A DNA stretch of 5,011 bases from Acidobacteriaceae bacterium (GTDB lineage Bacteria; Acidobacteriota; Terriglobia; Terriglobales; Acidobacteriaceae). The translations under genes and the position numbers were made by a program. Shown here one piece after another: positions 1 to 5,011 of this stretch (positions are counted from its first letter, which is position 1; each line of letters starts with the position of its first letter). The notes under the pieces were generated by a model, which was not told where the DNA came from, ran no database searches, and was given only the letters and a program-made list of their open reading frames with translations. The DNA is taken from positions 1 through 5,011 of the forward strand of contig JASIJX010000202.1 in the NCBI GenBank assembly GCA_030049955.1, in the 5' to 3' direction.

Positions 1-869
1 TGCGCGGACGGATTCGAGCCTTCCTCCATTGCGCTGAAGCTGAGGCTGGTCGGAGAAAGCGAGATCGTCGGGCTGCTCGACGAAGCGTTGTTGATCAACG
101 AGTAGCTGTTAAGTGTGAAGGTCTCTTGTGTCGACGTGGTGGTGTAGATCATGAAGCCGTAATCGACCACGGTCATCGTGCTGCTGCTCGGCAGGTACCC
201 GTTGGTCTCCAGGTACTTGATCATGGCAATGAGCTCCACGCTCCCGGTGGATTCACCCCAAGTGCTATCACCGTTGCTGACGAGCTGCCAGTAATACATC
301 GAGCCGGTGTAGCACAGGTCCCAAGACTCGGTCGGAACGCCGTACGACCCACCGAAGGAGACGTCCGTGGCGACCGGGGTGGTGCCATTGCACTGCGAGG
401 TGTTCACCATGTCGTGCTGGATCTCGATCTCGTTGCCGTAATTGTTCAGATAGATAAAGAAGCCCACCTCTTCCTCGGTGTCGGAGTTGTGGGGCGTGGT
501 CTCATTGAAGGACCCGACGATGTTCGTGAAGCTGCTCACCGCCTCGCCGTTATAGTTCTGGTCGGTGTTGGGGTACGACATCTGGTGCGTGCTGGTCCCG
601 AAGTCGGCCGACACGGACCAGCTCTCGGGGCTGTTCGAGGTCAGCGTCTGAGATACAGGGGAGACTCCATACCCACCCGTTACGTCATTTTCGACGTAGG
701 TGTTATAACCGTTGCTCTCGGTGATATACGAGCTCGCGGCGTACGCCCCGCTTGATGGACAGGAACCTGTGTCGCTAGATGTTACGCATTGGCTCAGAGC
801 TAGCGAACCAGATGCAAGAATCAACAGGGTCGCTAGCATGCTGAGAGAGAAAATAGATTTGTTTCTCAC
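1..869 (-). CDS. Secreted GH12-like protein with C-terminal BACON/Ig-like repeat (partial, runs off window)
   Basis: Open for 289 codons with no stop; the 3' part lies beyond position 1. The GTG start at 869 is chosen because GGAGG (plus 875-879) sits 5 nt upstream and because it gives a proper signal peptide (MRNKSIFSLS, then a hydrophobic run, then LALSQ). An in-frame ATG at 839 lacks both the charged n-region and a good ribosome site. Residues about 45-260 resemble glycoside hydrolase family 12 (endoglucanase/xyloglucanase jelly roll): an N-terminal GYNTYVENDVTGG strand, a NNYGNEIEIQHD strand (the nucleophile position of the family, here E147), a SWDLCYTG strand, helix SVELIAMIKYLETNGYL, then VVDYGFMIYTT where the family has G-x-E; here Met240 replaces the acid/base Glu. 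From P267, PTISLSPTSLSFSAMEEG is the start of a BACON/choice-of-anchor type Ig repeat. Likely exported, carbohydrate-binding or weakly active. Family assignment is from memory of motifs, not a search. Confidence 0.8.
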   Translation of the reverse strand, partial: MRNKSIFSLSMLATLLILASGSLALSQCVTSSDTGSCPSSGAYAASSYITESNGYNTYVENDVTGGYGVSPVSQTLTSNSPESWSVSADFGTSTHQMSYPNTDQNYNGEAVSSFTNIVGSFNETTPHNSDTEEEVGFFIYLNNYGNEIEIQHDMVNTSQCNGTTPVATDVSFGGSYGVPTESWDLCYTGSMYYWQLVSNGDSTWGESTGSVELIAMIKYLETNGYLPSSSTMTVVDYGFMIYTTTSTQETFTLNSYSLINNASSSSPTISLSPTSLSFSAMEEGSNPSA

Positions 870-874
870 AAAAC

Positions 875-879
875 CCTCC
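875..879 (-). promoter_or_regulatory. Shine-Dalgarno site for the GH12-like gene
   Basis: On the minus strand the sequence reads GGAGG followed by GTTTT and then GTG. This is a near-perfect anti-SD match 5 nt before the GTG at 869, and it decides the start in favour of GTG over the ATG 30 nt further in. Confidence 0.7.
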
Positions 880-1007
880 GTGTCCTTAAATTTGAGATTT
901 GCTTTCACACATGTGATCTGCGTTCTTTGATTTGAACGTTCTCTCGTGTCGCTCCCTCGAAACACCTAGGGAACAAGATCATTTCGCAGAAAAACGTGAG
1001 GGGTGAA

Positions 1008-1135
1008 GTGATACATCGCATGCAGGTGGGGGAGTGATACATCACAAACAGGCAAATTGTGATATATCACATTTACAGCGTGAATAACGCTATGTCACTT
1101 CCGGTAGATTGTCAAGGGGAAAAGTGATAAATTTT
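1008..1135. promoter_or_regulatory. Array of operator-like palindromes GTGATAYATCAC
   Basis: Three strong copies: GTGATACATCGC at 1008-1019, GTGATACATCAC at 1034-1045, and the perfect palindrome GTGATATATCAC at 1059-1070. Spacing is 26 and 25 bp. The first two share a longer direct repeat, GTGATACATCRCAnnCAGG. A half-like copy (GTGATAAATTTT) lies at 1124-1135, and a weaker match ending TGTCAC at 1087-1098. The array lies about 140-265 bp upstream of the GH12-like start and downstream of the adenosine deaminase stop, so the GH12-like gene is the only obvious target. Tandem palindromes at near-regular helical spacing are typical of cooperative binding by a dimeric regulator. The regulator cannot be named: GTGA-N4-TCAC has a spacer 2 bp shorter than CRP-type sites. 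Confidence 0.6.
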
Positions 1136-1151
1136 TCGGCGGTCTTCAGAC

Positions 1152-1183
1152 TAAATCGTAAGCCTAATAGATAAAACGATTTA
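1152..1183. repeat. 8-bp inverted repeat TAAATCGT/ACGATTTA
   Basis: TAAATCGT at 1152-1159 and its exact reverse complement ACGATTTA at 1176-1183 are separated by 16 bp. It is not followed by a T-run in either direction, so it is a poor terminator. It lies in the long intergenic region beside the GTGATAYATCAC array and could be a second regulator's site or a weak stem-loop. Function unknown. Confidence 0.35.
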
Positions 1184-1266
1184 TAGTAAGTCAGGACGTT
1201 GTTTTACCCATTTGGAACGCCAGGATGTTGATCGGTTAAGGGCTTCTGACAAGTTACATTCGTTTT

Positions 1267-1276
1267 TGATATATCA
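1267..1276. repeat. Isolated core palindrome TGATATATCA
   Basis: A perfect 10-bp palindrome identical to the core of the operator copy at 1059-1070, located about 200 bp away and close to the 3' end of the adenosine deaminase gene. It may be an outlying copy of the same regulatory site, but a 10-bp AT-rich palindrome can also arise by chance. Confidence 0.35.
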
Positions 1277-1308
1277 TCATCGCTCACTCGGGAGCGCGCC
1301 TCTCCCCT

Positions 1309-1398
1309 TTATTGGGAAAGGGCTTTGAACTGCGCCGCGAGCGAGGCAACGGCCTGTGCATCGCCTCCGAACTGGACCTGAGCCTTTAGAACTTCGCT
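1309..1398 (-). pseudogene. Possible orphan C-terminal coding remnant
   Basis: Immediately after the deaminase stop, and overlapping its last codons in another frame, minus-strand codons read SEVLKAQVQFGG then DAQAVASLAAQFKALSQ and a TAA at 1309-1311. The frame is open only back to a TGA at 1399-1401 and has no start codon. The alanine-rich amphipathic tail and GC-rich third positions look like the C-terminus of a real protein, so this could be the tail of a lost gene or an older, frameshifted tail of the deaminase. It is short enough to be chance. Confidence 0.2.
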
Positions 1399-2984
1399 TC
1401 AAAGGCGCGAAAGCGCCGCTCCAGCTCCCATTGCGCGGCGGCCCTCTCGCTGCCATCGAGGAATGTCTTGCAAAGGGGAGTGGGATTGTCGCCCCCCAGA
1501 ATCTGGCCGCGGCAAGCGGCCACAGGCACGCTGAAGAAATCCTCCTCTGCCCAGAGGCTGTCGCCGGGCAGGAAGCTGTGCTCCATGCCGGTACGTGCGA
1601 GCTGTTTGAGGTCCTCGTAGCTTAGGTGATAATCGAGCGTGGCGCGTTGGTATTCGTGAGTAATATCGATGCGGCTCACGCCTTCATCGTCGGTCGAAAG
1701 CGCCACGGGCACATGCGCGGCGCGATAGATGGGAAACGGATGACGATCGCCGGAGACGCCGAGGATGCCTTCATTCGAAGTGAGATTGATCTCGACCATG
1801 ACGTGGCCTTCGGCCATTTCGCGCAACAGAGCTTCGGCGTTGTCTTCGTCCATCACGTCGACGCCGTGACCGATGCGCTCCGCATGGGCTATCTTAACGG
1901 CCTGGCGAATGTGGAAACGCAGACCTTCCGGCGGCACCAGCCCCAAGGTCAGCTCGCCGGCATGCAGCGTGATGTGGACGCGCGGATAGATGGAGTGAAG
2001 ATAGCCCACAATCTTCATGTGCAGGGTGTAATCGCGCATGGAGATAAGTCCGTCTTCGGGCTGAACGAAATTGATGCCGACGAATCCAGGATCGTGCTCT
2101 TCGATGCTTTTTTCGACGGTTTCGAAGCCGAGCAGCGTTTGTGCGAAAACCTGCTCCGGTGGGTGACCGCGCAGCACCTGGTAGATGTAGCGAATCTCGA
2201 CCTGGCATGCAGGCGTTGCCTGCGCCGTGCCGCAGTGCTCCAGGCGGCGGCGCTCGGCCTCGGCGGTGCGCACATACTGGCGGTCGGCAGCGACTTCGTC
2301 GCGCAGGCCGCGGTCGAGCAGTTGCTGGCGGAAATGCGCGAAGGCCTGGCGGTCGCCCCGTTCGAGATCATCGTTCCAGCCGAGGGCGTTGGCGATCTGT
2401 GCGGCATGCGAAGAAGGCGACGACAGCATGAGTTCCAGATACTGCTGGTTCTGCTCGGCGGCTCGTGAAGCCACCTCGTCCACCCACTCGCCGGTGTGAT
2501 TTTTCAAGCCGTCGATGCGGTCGAAGGTGGCGAAAAACTGGTCATGTCCGCTCCACTCCGCATAAGGCACAAAGCTGCGCAGGGAAAATGCGTCGATCAG
2601 CTTGTCGTAAAGGGACTGATCGGCGGCGGTGATATCTCCGGTCAGATTTTTGGCGGGAATCAGGTTGCCGGCGCAGGGCGGCTGCGCGAACTTCACCAGC
2701 ACAGTATCGACGCAGAGGCCGTCGGCTGCGGCATCACGGATGAAGGTTTCGGCGTAGACGGCACCTGAGAGGTGGACATGGAGGTCGGCTCCCTTGGGAA
2801 AATCGGTAAGAAAGGCACGGACTGCGGGAGGGCCTTCGCGCAATGCGTCCTCATAGGCGTGGGCGGCGCGTGCCTCGTCGAGCTGGGTTGCGGCAGCGGC
2901 CTGGGCCTTCAGGCAGCGCGTGGAGACGCAAATAGCTAACACGGCGGCAAGGAGCCAGAGGGCAACGGCACGAGGTCTCGTCAT
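1386..2984 (-). CDS. Exported adenosine deaminase-like metallohydrolase
   Basis: 532 residues from ATG 2984. An ATG at 2993 and a longer frame to 3089 are also open. The 2984 start is preferred because MTRPRAVALWLLAAVLA is a clear signal peptide or anchor and a GGA-containing weak SD lies upstream; the longer start would bury the signal and run into the tRNA promoter region. Motifs of the adenosine/AMP deaminase branch of the amidohydrolase superfamily occur in order: PKGADLHVHLSGA with the metal-binding HxH (H69, H71), SGHDQFFATFD, HITLHAGE (metal His341 and catalytic Glu344), RIGHG (His373), and ALSTDDEG (metal Asp432 and neighbouring Asp433). The family hydrolyses adenosine to inosine and ammonia with zinc; here probably in the periplasm for purine salvage. 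It is longer than the cytosolic enzyme (about 330-350 aa) and its FFATFD region recalls the secreted ADGF/ADA2 type. An inserted stretch at about residues 200-275 includes Cys251 and Cys260, possibly a disulfide. The exact substrate is inferred. Confidence 0.9.
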   Translation of the reverse strand: MTRPRAVALWLLAAVLAICVSTRCLKAQAAAATQLDEARAAHAYEDALREGPPAVRAFLTDFPKGADLHVHLSGAVYAETFIRDAAADGLCVDTVLVKFAQPPCAGNLIPAKNLTGDITAADQSLYDKLIDAFSLRSFVPYAEWSGHDQFFATFDRIDGLKNHTGEWVDEVASRAAEQNQQYLELMLSSPSSHAAQIANALGWNDDLERGDRQAFAHFRQQLLDRGLRDEVAADRQYVRTAEAERRRLEHCGTAQATPACQVEIRYIYQVLRGHPPEQVFAQTLLGFETVEKSIEEHDPGFVGINFVQPEDGLISMRDYTLHMKIVGYLHSIYPRVHITLHAGELTLGLVPPEGLRFHIRQAVKIAHAERIGHGVDVMDEDNAEALLREMAEGHVMVEINLTSNEGILGVSGDRHPFPIYRAAHVPVALSTDDEGVSRIDITHEYQRATLDYHLSYEDLKQLARTGMEHSFLPGDSLWAEEDFFSVPVAACRGQILGGDNPTPLCKTFLDGSERAAAQWELERRFRAFEAKF

Positions 2985-3101
2985 GGTTGCCATCCAGTGT
3001 AGTACGGCGAAGAAATGGCGCGTGGGAGTCGAGATGCCCGCGACCCCCGGTTGAAAACCCGCGCTGCGATCGCTGGATCGGCCCTGCATTACGGATGCAG
3101 T

Positions 3102-3131
3102 TTGGCTGGCTCAACAGGGAGTTGGTATACT
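3102..3131 (+). promoter_or_regulatory. Sigma-70-like promoter for tRNA-Phe
   Basis: TATACT at 3126-3131 is an excellent -10. TTGGCT at 3102-3107 is a partial -35 match at an 18-bp spacing. Transcription would start near 3138, giving a leader of roughly 87 nt before the tRNA. It points away from the deaminase gene, whose start lies about 120 bp away on the opposite strand. Confidence 0.5.
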
Positions 3132-3224
3132 GCTTTCCAGTGGTTGCAGCGCACTGTTCGTGGTCTTCTCTCGCCGGCTCTATCCGGAATCCGCACAGGA
3201 ATTGCAACGCAAAGTTTGCACTGA

Positions 3225-3299
3225 GGCCAGGTAGCTCAGTGGTAGTGCGCGGCCCTGAAAAGGCCGGCGTCGGCGGTTCAATCCCGTCCCTGGCCACCA
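3225..3299 (+). tRNA. tRNA-Phe (anticodon GAA), CCA encoded
   Basis: Folds as a cloverleaf. The acceptor GGCCAGG (3225-3231) pairs perfectly with CCTGGCC (3289-3295), followed by discriminator A and encoded CCA (3297-3299). The anticodon arm is CGGCC / loop CTGAAAA / GGCCG at 3250-3266, with anticodon GAA at 3257-3259, so phenylalanine. The T arm is GGCGG-TTCAATC-CCGTC. The D arm is GCTC-AGTGGTA-GTGC, which leaves a U-U mismatch at position 12-23. The overlapping minus-strand frame that reads GIEPPTPAFSGPRTTTELP is the well-known false translation across a tRNA gene and is not a protein. Several mobile-element relics follow it, consistent with use as an integration site. Confidence 0.95.
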
Positions 3300-3375
3300 C
3301 ACTTTAATCTCACCCCGCCGCCTCCCATCCCAACTTCGATGTAACTTACTCATTTTTATAGTTACTTCTGCATTA

Positions 3376-3393
3376 CCCCGTCTCGCCCCGTCT
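3376..3393. repeat. Short tandem direct repeat CCCCGTCT
   Basis: CCCCGTCT occurs at 3376-3383 and 3386-3393, a 10-bp period, in the gene-free stretch between the tRNA and the integrase remnant (3300-3495). That stretch otherwise shows no convincing gene. It is pyrimidine-rich and ends in a T-run, so it may help terminate the tRNA transcript, but no strong hairpin precedes it. Confidence 0.3.
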
Positions 3394-3435
3394 TTTTGAC
3401 AGCGCATATGACCTGGGGGCAGCCTTTTGTAGGGC

Positions 3436-3702
3436 TTGTCCGTGGCAACAAACTTCGACTGGCTATCTTTGCGAGGGGTTTTGCTGCCCGCGTGCGGTCA
3501 TGGCTTTCGGGCTACCGCGCGAACGATTCTGGCTCAGGAACTTCATATACGCGAAGATCTGATAGAACACGAACTTGGGCACCAGGTGATCGATCCGAAC
3601 GACCGCGCCTACAACCGCGCGACTTTCCTCCCTGAGCGCCGACTGATGATGCAAGCCTGGGCTGGTTATCTAGACAAGCTGAAATCGCAAAGGAAATAAC
3701 GA
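3436..3702 (+). pseudogene. 3' fragment of a P4-type tyrosine recombinase (integrase) gene
   Basis: The frame is open from 3436, with a TTG as the only candidate start. From codon 3499 it reads like the C-terminus of P4-family phage/island integrases: HGFRATARTILAQEL, then LIEHELGH, then RAYNRATFLPERRLMMQAW and GYLDKLK before the stop. The catalytic box II H-x-x-R (His codon 3499-3501, Arg 3508-3510), the second His (3580-3582) and the nucleophile Tyr (3610-3612) are all present. The DNA-binding N-terminus and box I Arg, normally about 300 residues, are missing. The 20 codons before HGFR (3436-3498) do not resemble the family, so the deletion or rearrangement junction lies near 3495. It cannot encode an active recombinase. 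It is oriented with the tRNA-Phe gene and lies about 200 bp downstream, the usual arrangement for elements inserted in a tRNA 3' end. Confidence 0.8.
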
Positions 3703-3772
3703 GCATAAAATCTAAACCGCTCACCGATATCAAGGCGATCATGGTTCTCGGCTATATGTGAAGTATCGTGGA

Positions 3773-3797
3773 CCGCTGGATTTGATTTTTCCAGCGG
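3773..3797. terminator. Hairpin between convergent gene remnants
   Basis: CCGCTGGA (3773-3780) pairs perfectly with TCCAGCGG (3790-3797) around a 9-nt T-rich loop. It sits between the integrase remnant, which ends just before 3703 on the plus strand, and the minus-strand frame ending at 3814, so it could terminate both directions. Neither side has a proper U-tract after the stem, which lowers confidence in intrinsic termination. Confidence 0.35.
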
Positions 3798-3813
3798 GAG
3801 CCGACGGTGGACA

Positions 3814-4259
3814 CTACTCGTCGAGATAGGCGGCGTTCACAAAACGTGTAGTCCCGTTGTCAAAGGTTCCTTTGTGGCCGATGACAGGTTCTTTGCCATC
3901 TTCGAGGAGAACTGGCTCGACGCGCTGGACCTCTTCGATCTTCAACATGACTTTGGGGCGTGGCCGGATTCTGCAAGACTCACATTGAACGGCCGTCGGC
4001 ATGACTTGGGAAGATCGTCGCCCTCATATATATGTAAATGGTCAGAGGGTATACGGTCAGAGGGCCGCTCCTCAGTCGCCATTTTCAGGCCAGAATCGTC
4101 ATAGGCTTGCTCTAATTTAACGAAGAACCGGCCATCCCTGCTTATGATTGGCGTTCGCAAGCGCTGCCATAACTTCCGCTTTATGAGTGCGATACCAACA
4201 GCAAGCGTGAGAATCAAGAGACAAACATCCGCAAATCTGATACCTCACAGGGTTCTCAT
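3814..4259 (-). pseudogene. Decayed small membrane-protein gene, unrecognised
   Basis: Two overlapping minus-strand frames look like one broken gene. The upstream part (4217 to 3942, TTG start) has a single membrane segment, LLILTLAVGIALIKRKLW, then RTPIISRDGRFFVKLEQAY and a charged region. In the same frame an ATG at 4259 gives MRTL, a TGA at 4245-4247, then GIRFADVC leading into the membrane segment, as if the true start lies before an acquired stop. The downstream part (4002 to 3814, other frame) reads RPKVMLKIEEVQRVEPVLLEDG, then GHKGTFDNGTTRFVNAAYLDE and TAG, with natural-looking composition. A frameshift somewhere in 3942-4030 would join them. I do not recognise the family. Alternatively, one or both are short independent or spurious frames. 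The topology would be a short N-terminal anchor with a soluble tail. Confidence 0.35.
4040..4064. repeat. Tandem duplication GGTCAGAGGG, period 15
   Basis: GGTCAGAGGG occurs at 4040-4049 and 4055-4064. The 15-bp period equals five codons, and on the minus strand it produces the in-frame duplication PSDRIPSD inside the decayed membrane-protein frame. It is consistent with replication slippage in a sequence that was, or still is, read in that frame. Confidence 0.5.
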
Positions 4260-4276
4260 TTCAGAGAAAAATATGA

Positions 4277-4291
4277 CCGCCGCCGCCGCCG
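4277..4291. repeat. (CCG)5 trinucleotide tract
   Basis: Five perfect CCG units lie upstream of the minus-strand remnant. The stretch 4260-4385 otherwise holds nothing I can identify as a gene or RNA. The tract may be a slippage-prone microsatellite. Confidence 0.4.
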
Positions 4292-4385
4292 TCGACTGCG
4301 TGCCTTTAAATTCCCGTCCAGTATGGCTACCGTCCTGACTCAAGATTTCATACCTTCTTCTTTATGCAGGGGATGTCGACAATCC

Positions 4386-5011
4386 CGGAGGAGCACAAGT
4401 CACCTCAGAACCCAACGGCAGTAACGCCGCACGGCGCTGATGCTCGGCCCTACTGAGTTCGCGGACTCACGATGGCCGCAGTGTGCGCATCCTCAACCTG
4501 ATCGACGAGCACGCTCGCGAATCCCTGCTGGTGCGTGCGGAACGGCGCTGGTCTTCGTCCAGGGTGATCTCAGCGCTGGCTGACGTCATGGTCATGAAGG
4601 ATGTTCCTGAACATCTTCGCTCGGACAACGGGCCAGAGTTCGTAGCCAGGGACCTGCGCAAGTGGCTAGGAAAGACAGGAGCTAAAGACGTTGTATATCG
4701 AACCCGGATCTCCGTGGGAGAACGGCTACTGCGAGAGTTTCAATTCGAAACTCAGAGATGAGTTCCTCAATGGTGAGATCTTCTACGCGATGATGGAGTT
4801 TCGTGTGCTGGCTGGGCGTTGGCGTGTCCACTACAACACCATCAGACCGCACTCCTCGCTGGCTACAGGCCACCGGCGCCGAGGCCTGGCTGGCAAGGAG
4901 CCTGGGGCATGGAGAAGTGGAAACCGCTACGCGCTTCCCACTTCTCCACACCCCCGACGGCGGCTATCTGAACTCAGAGAAAGCTGCGCTACACTAACAA
5001 GCTCGCTGATG
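4386..5011 (+). mobile_element. Remnant of an IS3-family insertion sequence
   Basis: Only the orfB part is seen. orfA (the helix-turn-helix protein) and the left inverted repeat are absent from the sequence to the left, and the right terminal repeat, expected shortly after the transposase stop, would fall at or beyond the window end. The left boundary is approximate. The copy is old, given at least three indels and an internal deletion. Confidence 0.6.
4388..4997 (+). pseudogene. IS3-family transposase (orfB, rve/DDE) pseudogene
   Basis: Typical orfB sequence of the IS3 family is spread over several frames. From 4462: RTHDGRSVRILNLIDEHARES, then VPEHLRSDNGPEF (second catalytic Asp, codon 4624-4626) and WLGKTGAK. 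An extra G at about 4687 shifts the frame; the next frame reads LYIEPGSPWENGYCESF (catalytic Glu codon 4733-4735), NSKLRDEFLNGEIF, WRVHYNTIRPHSSL. Apparent single-base losses near 4862 and 4882 shift it again, to EAWLARSLGHGEVE, FPLLHTPDGGYLNSEKAALH and TAA at 4995-4997. Upstream of 4462, EEHKSPQNP (4388-4414) recalls the EGLKVPQKQP segment that precedes the rve domain, followed by a deleted and mutated stretch covering the first catalytic Asp. It is therefore dead. Homology is firm after 4462 and inferred before it. Confidence 0.85.

Noticed and set aside
126..755. Plus-strand frame of 209 codons
   Set aside because: Antisense shadow of the GH12-like gene. The minus strand has a ribosome site, signal peptide and domain motifs; this frame has none.
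1008..1070. CRISPR array
   Set aside because: Only three 12-bp palindromic units with about 14-bp gaps; the repeats and spacers are far too short, and there are no cas genes.
1008..1070. CRP or FNR binding sites
   Set aside because: The half-sites GTGA/TCAC are separated by 4 bp instead of the 6 bp of CRP, and the core is GTGAT rather than the TTGAT of FNR.
1305..1322. Intrinsic terminator of the deaminase (CCCTTT/AAAGGG hairpin)
   Set aside because: The stem is only 6 bp and no U-tract follows on the minus strand; too weak to annotate.
1626..2468. Plus-strand frame of 280 codons
   Set aside because: Antisense shadow of the deaminase gene, made open by GC-rich codon structure; no recognisable motifs.
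2985..3089. 35-codon N-terminal extension of the deaminase
   Set aside because: It would place the signal peptide internally, has no ribosome site, and reaches to within about 15 bp of the tRNA promoter -35.
2851..3300. Minus-strand frame of 149 codons starting MVARDGIEPPTPAFSG
   Set aside because: This is the classic false protein read antisense through a tRNA gene; it covers tRNA-Phe and the start of the deaminase gene in another frame.
3341..3365. Intrinsic terminator after tRNA-Phe (GTAACT/AGTTAC)
   Set aside because: A 6-bp AT-rich stem with a 13-nt loop, with the T-run inside the loop rather than after the stem.
3394..3405. TTGACAGCGCAT encoding LTAH as a displaced integrase pre-box II motif
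   Set aside because: Only four residues match, and the following codons (MTW) are not those of the family; probably coincidence.
3300..5011. A second copy of the tRNA-Phe 3' end (attR)
   Set aside because: Looked for the tRNA 3' sequence downstream within the window and did not find it; if it exists it lies beyond the window.

Overview
The window looks like a stretch of chromosome from a soil-type Acidobacterium (class Terriglobia). This is an inference from style rather than a marker gene: moderate-to-high GC, a secreted protein carrying an Ig-like repeat of the 'SLSPTSLSFSA' type that is common in those genomes, and an exported adenosine deaminase of a kind often found there. Other environmental bacteria are possible. 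|| Layout. (1) 1-869, minus strand: the N-terminal 289 codons of an exported protein, cut by the window edge. It has a signal peptide, a glycoside hydrolase family 12-like beta-jelly-roll domain in which one of the two catalytic glutamates appears to be replaced, and the start of a BACON/Ig-like repeat. (2) 870-1385: a 516-bp intergenic region with a conspicuous array of near-palindromes, consensus GTGATAYATCAC, at about 25-26 bp spacing, plus weaker inverted repeats. (3) 1386-2984, minus strand: a complete periplasmic adenosine deaminase-like metallohydrolase with all expected metal and catalytic motifs. (4) 3102-3299, plus strand: a good promoter and a tRNA-Phe(GAA) gene with encoded CCA. 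(5) 3300-5011: a mobile-element graveyard. It holds a 3' fragment of a P4-type tyrosine recombinase gene just downstream of the tRNA, a decayed minus-strand small membrane-protein gene, and a frameshifted, internally deleted IS3-family transposase gene that runs nearly to the window end. || How it fits together. The left two thirds are ordinary chromosomal genes. The two minus-strand genes are probably independent transcription units, because 516 bp with its own operator array lies between them. The right third is best read as the eroded footprint of an integrative element that used the tRNA-Phe gene as its attachment site and later took an IS insertion. Nothing there looks like an intact defence or transfer system. 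The most unusual items are the apparently acid/base-less GH12-like protein and the operator array upstream of it.
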